A DNA stretch of 64,000 nucleotides from Spodoptera frugiperda (taxonomy: Eukaryota > Arthropoda > Insecta > Lepidoptera > Noctuidae). Shown here one piece after another: positions 28,301 through 36,440 of this stretch. Both the position numbers and the translations under genes were made by a program. The notes beneath the pieces were generated by a model that was given only the letters and a program-made list of their open reading frames with translations, was not told where the DNA came from and did not search any database. The stretch is taken from the NCBI RefSeq assembly GCF_023101765.2, contig NC_064237.1:1054001-1118000 (forward strand), written 5' to 3'. How positions within the stretch are numbered: the first letter of the stretch is position 1; each line of letters starts with the position of its first letter.

Positions 28301-31300
28301 AACATCACCTAAATCTCCACCCAGGACAGAAGCAGAACCTCACAGACGTTTTGAGTTTCCTCCCACAGACCCATCTACTAGTGAACAGGCAAAACCTTCC
28401 CTGGATGGTTTGGGATTGTTATGTGCTCTAGCAGAACAACGGTTTATGGAGGAAGTGGTGGAAAATCCTCCTCAAAGTATACCAATTGCATCCCGTCCCT
28501 TTATCAAAAGTGAACCGTTATTAAGTCCCACCGACAGAAGTCGTTCCGCAGATTCTTCTATAAATAAAAAAGACAGACATAGGCATAGGGATGACTCTAG
28601 TGGCGAAAGGAGGAAAATTAGAAGCCGCGATAGAGAAGAAAGGTTACGTCATAAACTTGAAAAAATGCGTCGACACAAACGAGAAAGGGAACGAGACGAG
28701 AGCAGAAGCAGTGGAGGGGAACTGGAGACAAGTCTAAGGCGAGTGACAGCGTGTTCTTGTAACTCCGTCTCATGTACGCACAACACTAACGTTCGGTCAG
28801 CTCATGCACTCGCCAGTGCGATAGAAAAAGACATGCGAGAGAGACTGTTAGCACTGGAGAGACAATTCGATGAGAGGAAAGCACAACTAAAGGCGCTAGA
28901 CCCGCCATTGCAGACGCTCTCTACATCTACAACACCTTCTACTCCTGCATTATCCCCTGATTCAGATAGAGGTTCATCCAAGAAGCGTAAAGTTGGAAGA
29001 CCGCGCAAGGTCTCCAGTCCAGACTCGACCGAGACTATAGTAGCGAAGAAGCCAAAATCGAAGAGTAGTTTAGTCGGCTACCTTTTGGCAAAGGGCAAGC
29101 TAAAAGGCGGTATACTATGCACAAGGGGAGAACCTTCTAGAGAAGATATTAACCGAACAAGTAAAGTGCGTCCTAAGTTGAAAGCTGAACCTATTATGAA
29201 ATCATGTTCAGATCCGGAAGAAGCCGAGTGGGCTCTCAACAGATCAGCGAGTTCTTCTATGGAGAGTCTCAACGAAGTCAGGCAGAAGAATAGAGAGAAA
29301 GTAGACAGACTAGCTCGAAAACATTCGAGAGATGACATACCTGAACTGGAATTCGCGTTACGTCGTGCCAGTGCGTCAAGCGATAGTGACAAAGAGAGAC
29401 GACGTGCGAAAAAGAGACGAAAGAGTCACAAGTCGAAGGAGAGGACTGGTAATGAAACAAAAGAAACGGCCACAGAGCCGGCGGTGCCGCCGCCGATATC
29501 GAAATGCACATTGACAGAAGACAAGATAGACCAGTCTCCCCGGGTGCTCACTGCCATGGGAGGACTGTTCTATGCAGGGAAACTGAGTGCAGTGACTGCA
29601 CCTGATGTGTATGCCATCACTCTTGATGGAGAGAGAGGGAATAAGCCGCATATAATGTCCAGAGAAGAAACGTTGAGGGACGCTGTAAGTTATTCATAAA
29701 TACGTATATAAAAAAGTTTACTATTGTTGTGAAAAAATAATACATATAAATAACGATTATTTTTCCAATTTCAGATTTTAGAAGTTAGCCCTACGTCAGT
29801 AACAGAACTGCCGTCTGGTACTCGAGTCTGCGCATATTGGTCGCAGCAGTACAGGTGCCTCTACCCAGGTACTGTGGCGGTCTCGTCTCCAGATCCTCAT
29901 GATGATAAGTTCGTTGCCGTGGAGTTTGACGACGGCGACTCGGGCAGGATAGCTATCGAGGATATCAGGTTCTTGGAACCAAACTATCCTGTTGTTGGTT
30001 AGTATATTGTGTTAATAATGTTTATCAGTAATTAAGTATGAGATATTTTTTAGAGAACATATGTTTTAATTCCTTACGTTTTTATTTTGCAGAATATGAA
30101 AATCCATTATTCACACTTGGTAAAAGAAGAAGAAACACCAGTGTTAGTGGTGTTAGCACAGAAGAAAAGAAAGTTTCCTCGGGTCCACCGCAACCAGCTA
30201 CACCCAGCACAAGTGTTGAAGGTAAACCACCAGTAACAGAGCCAGTCATCGTCAGCCCGAAGGACGACGAGGACAGGCATAAAGACAGAAAGAAACTTAA
30301 GAAGCATCGAAAAGACAAAATAAAGCGCCATTCCAGCGAAGATGATCCGAACTCAGTGGAATACGTTAAGAAGAAAAAGAAGAAGCACAAATGTTGCGAG
30401 GAACATTGTAAGCACAGGAGACATCATAAGAAACACCACAGAAAACACCGAAAGAGACATCACTCGAGCTGCAAAGAACATTCTAGTTCATCTGGTGATG
30501 ACCAACAAAGAGTTAAATCATCTTCCGACTACATCGACTCGAACAAATCTAATGAAGACTCAATAGACTCTAATGACAGACTATCCACACTAATAGCAGT
30601 GGAAAAGTCGCCGGAGGACAAAATGAAGACTGTGATAAAGAAAGCGGTGTTGTCAAAGAAGAGTTTGGTAAAAACAGCAGTTTTGGACTTTAGCAATTTG
30701 GGTAAACTCACTCTGAAGAAAGAAGAGGAGAGTAAAGACAATCTGAAGGATAGTGGAATAGGATTGGATGAAGAGACAATTACTGCTTCCACCAGTGATG
30801 CTAAAAAGGTAGGAGTGATTAACTATACTCTAATTTATATTCCCTTATGATGTTCACACGTTTATTCCTGTTGCATTGTGTTCTTGGCTGACATTATTTG
30901 ATGTTCTTAGAAGGCGAAGCGTCGCACGGTGTCGTCGACGTCGTCAGACGGCGGCTGCGGCGGAGTCAGCAAGATGGCCGCCTTCCTGCCTGGCGGCGCG
31001 CTGTGGCGCTGGCACGGACCCGCCTACCGCCGCACTGCGCGCCCGCGACACCGCAAGCTATTCTACCGCGCCATACAGCGAGGAGAAGAAATCTTGCATG
31101 TGAGTAATATGGCAGTACTTGATCAAAACCTTAGTCATATTAATTTATTGTAATAATAAGAAAAATTGCCAATTACTTGGTGCGAATAATGATTAATTAT
31201 TATGTTATCGGCTTACTCACGTAATGTTTTGACGAGGAACTCGACTAGTTTCAAGCCATGCTAAGAGGCTCATATTCATGAGCAGCATTACGCGACACAC

Positions 31301-31922
31301 GACGCGGCGATTGTTGCACTGCTACATTATTGATTATTACACTGATTATTCGTTTTGAGTTTCGAGGATTTAATCAGAATCACTAAACAAAATCTTAAAT
31401 TAATTCTAGGTGGGTGACGCGGCAGTGTTCCTGTCTACGGGCCGGCCGGACCGGCCGTACATCGGGCGCATTGTGGCGCTGTGGGAGGCGCGCGGAGCCA
31501 TGGCCGTGCGCGTCAAGTGGTTCTACCATCCCGAGGAAACTGTGGGCTGCACTGACCAGCTGCACTACCCGGTAACTTGGAATATTATTCAGAAAATTCT
31601 TTGTGGTTATAAGTGAATTTACAATACAGCTCATTTTGATTGACTTCTTAGTTCGTTTATATAATACAATACTTTTCTTACCTTCCAGGGAGGGTTGTTT
31701 GAATCTCCACACACGGACGAGAATGACGTCCAAACGATATCTCACAAGTGCGAGGTACTGCCGCTGGCGCAGTACAAGGAGCGCATGGGCGACGACCCGG
31801 TCAAGTACAGCACCGTGTACGACAACAACGACGTGTACTACCTCGCCGGGAACTACGACCCAACACCGCAAACTTTGCGAATGGAACCAGACATACCGTT
31901 CGCAAACAAAACGACCTCCTAA
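1271..31922 (+). CDS. wge: Winged eye-like BAH-domain chromatin protein (TNRC18/BAHCC1 family), 13 coding exons, complete
   Basis: Joining 1271-1328, 1666-1734, 4659-4785, 5245-5422, 5683-5884, 6244-6348, 20153-20275, 27232-29684, 29775-29997, 30093-30808, 30911-31099, 31410-31571 and 31689-31922 gives 4839 nt, an open frame of 1612 codons plus TAA. All introns are GT..AG and every phase agrees. Visible domains: Pro/Gln/His-rich region (about 290-500); basic Arg/Lys/Asp stretch (about 734-780); coiled coil (about 810-846); AT-hook GRPRK (876-880); Tudor-like module (about 1110-1178); Lys/His-rich tract in exon 10; BAH domain (about 1470-1600). Known of the family: Drosophila winged eye and vertebrate TNRC18/BAHCC1 are nuclear chromatin factors, and the vertebrate BAH domains read repressive histone H3 methylation. 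Inferred: a nuclear chromatin regulator. The C-terminal Tudor-BAH order makes the assignment firm; exons 1-2 are the least certain because they are short. Confidence 0.85.
1666..1734 (+). CDS. wge: wge exon 2
   Basis: Acceptor ttccacag ends at 1665 and donor aaag|gtgggt follows 1734. In phase with exon 1 it reads GVARFPLYSLFPTQTGNRPT then IHK, about residues 20-42. Length 69 keeps phase 1. No domain is recognisable. Confidence 0.65.
1735..4658 (+). other. wge: wge intron 2
   Basis: Contains one short dispersed repeat (2731-2829) and a GC-richer patch at about 2020-2265 of unknown nature. No coding exon recognised. Confidence 0.6.
2731..2829 (+). repeat. Short dispersed repeat (GCTCATGAATATGAGC core), copy 1
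   Basis: Has TTGCTGCTCATGGATATGAG and CTAGTCGAGTTCCTCGTCAA. In wge intron 2. Confidence 0.65.
4659..4785 (+). CDS. wge: wge exon 3 (tandem acceptor)
   Basis: The donor gacaa|gtaag follows 4785. The acceptor is either the CAG ending at 4658 or the CAG ending at 4649; both join exon 2 in frame and differ by 9 nt (residues VVP). The peptide is rich in Pro/Ser/Thr and reads VTESLFSTSLSTFGVPTPPP onward, residues about 43-85. An ATG at 4640 is also in this frame, so an alternative 5' end starting here is possible. Splice-phase continuity with exon 4 is exact (split Lys codon). Confidence 0.75.
5245..5422 (+). CDS. wge: wge exon 4
   Basis: Acceptor ttacggacag ends at 5244 and donor aag|gtagtg follows 5422. 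It encodes about residues 85-144, including a Cys-containing stretch (ACLPDSLCCPGDQRQ) and IKTEQ, a sumoylation-like psi-K-x-E site. It ends on a codon boundary. Confidence 0.8.
5683..5884 (+). CDS. wge: wge exon 5
   Basis: Acceptor cccatag ends at 5682 and donor aacg|gtaagc follows 5884. It encodes residues about 145-212, with two further psi-K-x-E motifs (VKRE, VKLE) close together, as is common in SUMO-modified chromatin proteins (inference). The frame is open and in phase on both sides. Confidence 0.8.
6244..6348 (+). CDS. wge: wge exon 6
   Basis: Acceptor ttcgcacag ends at 6243 and donor atatcg|gtaag follows 6348. It reads GSIPVGIAVARQRVGDAGLL and on to QQRMHDI (residues about 212-247). 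The segment is short and looks conserved; its length of 105 keeps phase 1. Confidence 0.8.
11452..11535. promoter_or_regulatory. GC-rich block with paired E2F-like sites in wge intron 6
   Basis: TTTGGCGC (11489-11496) and CCCGCCAA (11501-11508) are two opposed E2F-type sites 4 bp apart, inside a GC-rich patch. It could be a regulatory element or a fragment of an unknown repeat. Confidence 0.3.
11716..11866 (-). mobile_element. Poly(A)-tailed SINE-like family, truncated copy
   Basis: Contains GTGTCAGACTCTTACTGACT (reverse strand of the family block) with its T-rich tail at 11716. In wge intron 6. Confidence 0.7.
13023..13231 (-). mobile_element. tRNA-derived SINE (near complete)
   Basis: On the minus strand a tRNA-like head contains a B-box GGTTCGATTCCCGCAC (13178-13163). 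A body with GTGATCCACAGATTGTTGTT and GTGTCATGTGCATGTGAA follows, then GACACAGGAGAAAATCCTAA and an A-rich end. Not a functional tRNA gene. In wge intron 6. Confidence 0.75.
13810..13936. repeat. Perfect 53-bp foldback (inverted repeat) element
   Basis: Arms 13810-13862 and 13884-13936 are exact reverse complements with a 21-nt loop. Outer ends read AAACCGACTTCACT and inner ends GAAGTCGGTGT. A second small hairpin follows at 13967-13999. Confidence 0.85.
13967..13999. repeat. Small perfect hairpin
   Basis: 15-bp arms TTTTAGTTGCGATAC and GTATCGCAACTAAAA with loop TCG. It is adjacent to the foldback and followed by AAGTCGGTT, so it is likely part of the same compound element. Confidence 0.75.
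14064..14640. repeat. Direct tandem duplication, unit about 292 bp
   Basis: 14064-14355 and 14356-14640 are near-identical; they differ in a poly-T length and a few bases. The pair ends near a GTGAAGTCGGT at 14711-14721, the inverse of the end seen at 13811, so 13810-14722 may be one nested element of the ACCGACTTC family. Confidence 0.8.
17479..17655 (+). mobile_element. tRNA-derived SINE copy, degenerate
   Basis: GCGTGGTGGCTGGG, a degenerate B-box GCGGGTTCGCACCCG, and the shared body ending CGACACAGGAGAA. In wge intron 6. Confidence 0.65.
18449..18632 (-). mobile_element. Poly(A)-tailed SINE-like family copy
   Basis: Contains GTGTCAGACTCTTACTGACT and GGAGCCCCGGTAAACCCGCT on the plus strand; degenerate tail. 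In wge intron 6. Confidence 0.7.
19025..19195 (+). repeat. Dispersed repeat fragment
   Basis: GCTTCTGCCAGCGGCTTTGT and CACCAAAATCCGTTCAGTAC then GTGGACAAACATCC: the widespread insect repeat pattern, probably a transposon 3' region. In wge intron 6. Confidence 0.5.
19302..19385 (+). repeat. Short dispersed repeat, copy 2 (degenerate)
   Basis: Has TGCTGCTCATGAATATGAGC followed by a decayed CTTGAAATTAGTCAAATTCC. In wge intron 6. Confidence 0.6.
20153..20275 (+). CDS. wge: wge exon 7 (isolated between two giant introns)
   Basis: Acceptor gttgtgcag ends at 20152 and donor ccccg|gtgagt follows 20275. The exon is very GC-rich and Ala/Pro-rich (EAAQAAMTVGVANVLCDERP, then a Pro/Ala/Trp run), residues about 247-288. 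It is flanked by introns of 13.8 and 7.0 kb. Length 123 is divisible by three, so it could be skipped without frame change; exons 6 and 8 would still join in phase. Confidence 0.78.
22670..22914 (+). mobile_element. Diverged solo LTR of the same TRIM-like family
   Basis: About 245 bp, starting TGTGGCGA and ending CTCTAA. It shares long blocks with the young LTR in reverse orientation, for example GAAAATCCCAACGAACAACA and GGCATGATCACCT. Flanks AAACT and AAACC look like a decayed 5-bp duplication. No second LTR or interior, so it is a solo LTR in wge intron 7. Confidence 0.7.
23020..23120 (+). mobile_element. LINE 3'-end fragment
   Basis: GTGTGAGAAGAGGTATTGGT, ATAGGCTGTTATTGATGACG and a GATGATGATTGATG tail resemble the GATGATGAT-type 3' ends of 5'-truncated insect LINEs. 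In wge intron 7. Confidence 0.5.
24240..24500 (+). promoter_or_regulatory. wge: GC-rich candidate internal promoter in wge intron 7
   Basis: The block has an exact DRE motif TATCGATA (24249-24256), a GC-box-like CTCCGCCCAC, a CCAAT box (24331-24335) and GC-rich sequence with many CpG, in otherwise AT-rich intron 2.7 kb upstream of exon 8. DRE plus CCAAT is typical of TATA-less insect promoters. A transcript starting here could reach exon 8 and start at its first in-frame Met, giving a shorter wge protein. Inference only. Confidence 0.4.
25855..26035 (+). mobile_element. Poly(A)-tailed SINE-like family copy
   Basis: GGAGCTGCGGACTACCTAGC through TTTTTAGTCAGTAAGAG, ending CATCCCTCAAAAAAAAA. In wge intron 7. 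Confidence 0.72.
26599..26623. promoter_or_regulatory. Cluster of TATCGATA (DRE-like) motifs
   Basis: Overlapping TATCGAT motifs including the 20-bp perfect palindrome TATCGATAGATCTATCGATA (26604-26623), about 610 bp upstream of wge exon 8. DREF/BEAF-type binding is an inference. Confidence 0.4.
27232..29684 (+). CDS. wge: wge exon 8 (large central exon)
   Basis: Acceptor cgtttccag ends at 27231 and donor gct|gtaagt follows 29684; 2453 nt, residues 288-1105. It begins with a Gly/Val-rich run. It then has Pro/His/Gln-rich low complexity, an acidic patch near residues 490-510, two psi-K-x-E sites (IKIEPE and IKSEP), a basic RS/RD-rich region, a CSCNSVSCTH cysteine cluster (about 793-803), a coiled coil and an AT-hook (KKRKVGRPRK). 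The last part before the splice carries more basic (nuclear-localisation-like) patches. Confidence 0.93.
29775..29997 (+). CDS. wge: wge exon 9 (Tudor-like module)
   Basis: Acceptor aatttcag ends at 29774 and donor gttg|gttagt follows 29997. Residues 1106-1180 include GTRVCAYWSQQYRCLYPGTV, then VAVEFDDGDSGRIAIEDIRF and LEPNYPVV. The spacing G-x-x-V-x-A-x-W ... Y-P-G-x-V ... V-x-F-D-D-G-D is the Tudor/agenet beta-barrel pattern seen ahead of the BAH domain in TNRC18/BAHCC1. Confidence 0.92.
30093..30808 (+). CDS. wge: wge exon 10 (Lys/His-rich linker)
   Basis: Acceptor ttttgcag ends at 30092 and donor aaaaag|gtagga follows 30808. It starts EYENPLFTLGKRRRN, finishing the Tudor-like module. A very basic Lys/His/Arg tract with scattered Cys follows (about 30300-30480), then Ser/Asp-rich sequence. 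The tract looks like a nuclear-localisation or nucleic-acid-binding linker (inference). Confidence 0.92.
30911..31099 (+). CDS. wge: wge exon 11
   Basis: Acceptor gttcttag ends at 30910 and donor ttgcat|gtgagt follows 31099. It encodes KAKRRTVSSTSSDGGCGG, then a conserved-looking WRWHGPAYRR and LFYRAIQRGEEILH leading into the BAH domain (residues 1419-1481). GC-rich, in phase 0 both sides. Confidence 0.9.
31207..31315 (-). repeat. Short dispersed repeat, copy 3 (reverse), in wge intron 11
   Basis: GACGAGGAACTCGACTAGTT and GGCTCATATTCATGAGCAGC, the reverse complement of copy 1, fill most of the 310-bp intron between exons 11 and 12. Confidence 0.65.
31410..31571 (+). CDS. wge: wge exon 12 (BAH domain, first half)
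   Basis: Acceptor taattctag ends at 31409 and donor ccg|gtaact follows 31571. It encodes VGDAAVFLSTGRPDRPYIGR, IVALWE and VRVKWFYHPEET. The run V-G-D-x-A ... P-Y-I-G-R-I ... V-R-V-K-W-F-Y-H-P-E-E-T is the hallmark of BAH domains. Confidence 0.95.
31689..31922 (+). CDS. wge: wge exon 13 (BAH domain end and stop)
   Basis: Acceptor cttccag ends at 31688. It encodes GGLFESPHTDENDVQTISHK then CEVLPLAQY, and a tail with VYYLAGNYDP; the stop is TAA at 31920-31922. L-F-x-S-x-H-x-D-x-N-x-x-x-T-I-x-H-K-C-x-V is the second half of the BAH fold. The protein stops shortly after the domain, as in the family. Confidence 0.95.
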   Translation, partial: GGLFESPHTDENDVQTISHKCEVLPLAQYKERMGDDPVKYSTVYDNNDVYYLAGNYDPTPQTLRMEPDIPFANKTTS

Positions 31923-33345
31923 ACGGAACTGTTAGCCTGGTACTTTGACATCAATGTCATTGTGTCGAGTGAAAAGGAAAATGAAACAAAAATTGCAGAT
32001 TACATTTTCTATAGTGCAATAACGATCTTGATCGTTTAATGATTTTTATTTTCTAAAGTCACAGTACAGTCACAGTATCGTGACGCCGTAATTTAAAAGT
32101 ACACAATTTTGTCTATCTCGGTGTTAGCGTGTTTAAAATAGATTTTTGCAATAATAATATGTTTCTTCCATTAAACCGATCGTAGCTTGGAGATTCACCT
32201 ATACAGGTCTTAAAGTACAAGTAGATTTTTGAGGCTCAAATTGTGGCAATTTTTCACATTCACCCGTCCTTAGGAGACGACTTATATTGACGTAATAAAA
32301 CTCGAATTATCTTAAAAGTTACCCTCGTTACGTTATATTTAGTGGTATCCATTTGGAATGTTGACTTGTCTGGTGGGCCGAGTTAGTGAGGCGTGTTGTT
32401 GATCTGTCTGCGTGGACACAGGTCGGGTGTGGCGCGACCGATGGTGATGACATGTGATTTTATTTTTTATACGTGTAACGCTGTAATCTCAGTGTATAGA
32501 TGTATTTTTCATGTATATTATTCGATTAGATTTTATGTATACGTAGTTTTCCTTGGTATAAATGTCTATTATCATAAAATGCAATACTTTTTCAGCTAGT
32601 CCCCTTTATTCAAAATTTACCAGTGATTTAAATTAGTCTTGTTTTGATTAATTTCGGAGAAATAAATGGAAATATGTATTGTCTTAATTAAGGTTCTTGG
32701 AGCTGTTTGTTATATTGTTTTTATCGATGATTTTTATATTATTCTTGGTTGATAATTTTATGTTAATTGAAGTATACTTTTATATCGAAATGGTGCTAGA
32801 CGCTTGATGCTACTCGTTTACGTTTCGCCGTAGTAGTTAAGGTTGTATATAAGTAAGTTTGGAACTAGTTGGTATGTGTAACTTTACGATTCGTTCGTTC
32901 TGAATTTTCATTTCATCTGCTTATGCTCCTAAACGTTGCCATTTTACTGTAATATCTACTTTTTATATATTTTTAATTAGTACATAACTATATTATTTCG
33001 ACAGGGTATGATTGAGCCCTTCTTTGGATCCTTTTATTCATATCTTGATGTGTAAGGGACTGAAAAGACAGGGATGTAGGTAGGTCGACCAAGGGTAGGA
33101 CTGTAGGGTAGGTTTTGTACGGATTGGCCAATGAGATTTGTAAGAAAATGTTGATTCAGCCTAAGCGTAAATGTAACGCAGTGTTAGGGAGTACTATAAC
33201 TGTACTAACCAGGGAATACAACATCAAAGAGATGGTATCTATCGGGGAAGTGGCCAAAGTGATGAAGTACAAGGCGGTCGGAATGTAATTATCAAGTCTT
33301 CAACTTATTTTGATTAAATAAACATTTTTTACATGATTTGGCGTG
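31923..33345 (+). other. wge: wge 3' untranslated region with two candidate poly(A) signals
   Basis: No convincing coding frame follows the wge stop. AATAAA hexamers at 32661-32666 and 33317-33322 are candidate cleavage signals, so the UTR would be about 0.75 or 1.4 kb. The end is inferred, not seen. Confidence 0.5.
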
Positions 33346-33888
33346 AGTCTTACTTTTTGTTAATGTATAAATAAGTTTAGGAATAGTTATGTTGTAAGCT
33401 CGAAGTTAATTTCATTATGATTTTGCATACCGACAAAAAAAATATATTGGTGACAAAAATTGAGACAAATATATTAGAGAAAAACAAAAGTGCGAATTTC
33501 GGTAACAATATTGAAAATGGTATTTTTATATTAAACGTAAAAGTAACATTTTTATTTTTAAATTTTAATGTATGTGAAGCGAAGTTATTATTACAATAAG
33601 TACAAACTTGTTGATGAAAGATATTTGGCTCGGCCCGGTGTACGTATATTAACACAATGGTTTAATTCATTAAAAGTTAAAACAGCCTTGAAGCAATAAA
33701 TGGACGAATATTGCACATTACAAGTGAGACTGTTGTAAATTTTATGAATTATTCTCATCAATCTTAGTCTGTAATAGAATGGGGAAAGCCATAAAAATAT
33801 TAGAGTTAAAGATTAATAATATATCAGCATTGATAATATAAAGATTATAAATACGCTTAAATAAAATATTTTTGGCTGAATTTGTTGT
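33346..33888. other. Intergenic gap between converging wge and FMO 3' ends
   Basis: AT-rich; no conserved frame. The outermost poly(A) signals are about 570 bp apart (33322 on plus, 33889 on minus). Confidence 0.5.
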
Positions 33889-34127
33889 TTTATTGAAACT
33901 GCACGACATACTTAAAACGAACTATACTTTATTTCATAAACGTACAACAGCTGGTAATACATGTTTGTCTTTGAATTTTATTAAAATAAATTAAGTAAAG
34001 CAGCCTGGCACAGGTAGGTACTGGTAGCTTTAGACGGGTCTCGGAGCAAATAAGTACATATTGAGCAATCTGTATCTTAACACATAATCTTATAATCTAA
34101 TGTCTATTTTTAGTTCTCGTTTTAGGC

Positions 34128-34319
34128 TCAACAAATAACTTCTCGTTTCCCATTACTTATAATCTCGTAAGTGCCGTCGTCGATGATCTTGTACTTGTCT
34201 TGCCTGTAATTCTTCAGGTTGTGGAAGAACCTGATCATGCTCTCATCACGAATCTTCGTCACCACCGAAGGCAGAGTCTTCGTTTTCGCTTCATCAGCTA
34301 ATGATGCGTAATATTTCTC
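34128..34319 (-). CDS. FMO terminal exon, distal (alternative 7b, or remnant of a second copy)
   Basis: Acceptor TTGTTACAG precedes 34319 and the stop TGA is at 34130-34128. The open frame of 63 codons starts in phase 0: EKYYASLADEAKTKTLPSVV, NLKNYRQDKYKIIDD. By eye about half the residues match the proximal exon. Both splice site and frame are intact. Using it instead of exon 7a gives a 431-residue protein with a longer, different tail. Poly(A) signals for this strand lie at 33933-33928 and 33894-33889. It could also be the only remaining exon of a tandem FMO duplicate. Confidence 0.75.
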   Translation of the reverse strand, partial: EKYYASLADEAKTKTLPSVVTKIRDESMIRFFHNLKNYRQDKYKIIDDGTYEIISNGKREVIC

Positions 34320-36440
34320 CTGTAACAATAATTACGAATTAGGTCATTAGAAAGTAAAGACTGAACTACATATTGAATCAAGGTCAGGCTGCGAAATTAA
34401 GTTAGAGAAGAAAGACTAGTGTTGTGATATCACAAATATTCGTACTCCTAAAAGAGTCAAAGAAATACAAAGCAACAGCAAATACCTATACAACAACAAA
34501 CATTGGTTATTCAGGAAATAATGGCTAAAGTTGGTAAGTTAAACATTCATCCTTGTTTTGATTGCAGTGAGGAAGACGTAACGATAAATAAAAACAGTAA
34601 ACGGTCGAGCCAAGGCAAACATTCGATAACCTCCAACTAGGCTGAACTAAAGTGCAACTGTATACCGGTCAAACTTTGAAGTGAATGCAAGCCAGTCAGT
34701 CGGTAGTGCCAAACAGGCAACGATTGTATCAAGACGTGCCGCGCGGACTACAGTTATTTAGTTCATTGGATCCGAGTTCGACATTCTACAATCGCTTGCG
34801 GTTTATGAACTCCTGGTATTTGTATATAAGTGATTGCAGTGTTTATGAAAAATAAAATATTATTTCTTTTGTTTTTTTATTGGAATGACGTACAATCCCT
34901 TTCGTATTAATTAGGTGAGTTAGTAGTTAATTAATTTAAGTCGTGGTAATTCCATAATTAGAATCTAAATGTTAAATTAAAAATGATAGTGTTATGATAT
35001 TTGTAAAGTATATAACAGTTTGCTTATTTACTTAGTAGGTACTCATGGTTAAGAACTAGACACGATTGGACCATTATTCTCTGTTTCTAATTTGAAACCT
35101 GTAAATTAACGAACAGATACGAAAAGAATACAGACATAGGTAAGATGGATTATCCATAATAGGCACGATGGATTAAACCGGATGATGGATTAAATAGTGT
35201 TCATGCTTAATAAATAGGCAATACATTGTGTCTATATTATTCTGGCCTCGCTACAGTCTAGCTCAAAGAAGGTAGGTCAATCAGTTACCGGAACGTAGGT
35301 ACGGAAGGCAGTAAAGTAAGTAAAAAAGTGCAACTAAAAAAAGCAAGGACATTATTTTGGTAGGAGAATTACCTAATATTTCAATGGACAATATACATAA
35401 AAAAGCTAAGAAGTACTAGCTACAGACGCACATAAATTATATTATTTCTTCTTTGTGTATGTACAATGAGCAATGTCGTATTACATTACAAGTTTAGATT
35501 GCAAGTACTAGGCTTCCAGATTGCGTAGGAGTTCTATCAGAAACTTCGAAACTAAATATCAATACACGAAGGATTGTCCTAACGCTGGACGTAGGTAAGT
35601 AAAGAAAATAAAAATTTGTTCCTAATTAACACAAGATACAAAGAATGACAATTTAGATGAAAATGGCTTTCCTACATAAATTAAATAATGTATTAGGAAG
35701 TTATTTTAGCTGTAGATTTTCGAATAGCAATGAAACGCAAGATCACGTTCTGTAGATAATATGCTATGATTCACTAGGATAGAGACTGAAAAATAAGAAA
35801 TACTCGATACCTATGTGAAGGTCTACAAAGAGGGCTTGGTGCCCCTTACAGTTGATGACGTGGCCACCGGGGTGGTTTAAGTGAGGTAAAAATCCCACAC
35901 TCCCTAGTCCTCATCCCCAAAAAGCTAGGCGCCTTTTGAAGGTTTCCCCCTATATTAAGAAAAGGTACCTATGTGGACTTTTCTACACGACATCTCAAAA
36001 GGGGATTGATATTTTTAATATACAATAAGTAAACTATATGGATGTTGTTTTAAATCTAACAGAATTTTATCAATTGGTAAGTATATACCTATCTAGGCTT
36101 TTCAGTTCCAAATTATGTATAACAGGCGATAGGTCACATGTATTGTCAACCTTTTAAACATTAAAAAGAAACAAAAACATCCTGTAAACATTTATTGCAT
36201 TGAATCTCATATTTTGTAGATAATCTCGATTATATTTTAAGAATTAAGTATGCCTATGTAAAGTTATAGCTAAGTGAGTATATAAAGTTTAGAATAAACG
36301 GAGACTTAGAACGATTGACTAAAATATGTAAACTAAATTACATTATATTTAAAGATAAAGTTAAAGCAGTTTATAATATTGTACCTCCCTACTAAAAGAA
36401 GCGATTATAAAATAAAATATGGTTTATATAAAAAGTGTTG
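34320..36440 (-). other. FMO region between the two alternative last exons
   Basis: Intron for the distal isoform and 3' UTR for the proximal one. One degenerate repeat at 35820-35960. No other exon seen. Confidence 0.5.
35820..35960. repeat. Probable degenerate transposon fragment
   Basis: A GC-rich island (GTGGCCACCGGGGTGG, CCCACACTCCCTAGTCC) in AT-rich FMO intron; resembles SINE-type sequence but family not recognised. Confidence 0.35.

Noticed and set aside
33160..33290. Stop-ended frame in the wge 3' UTR ending IGEVAKVMKYKAVGM
   Set aside because: No start context, no splice acceptor and no recognised domain; probably chance within UTR.
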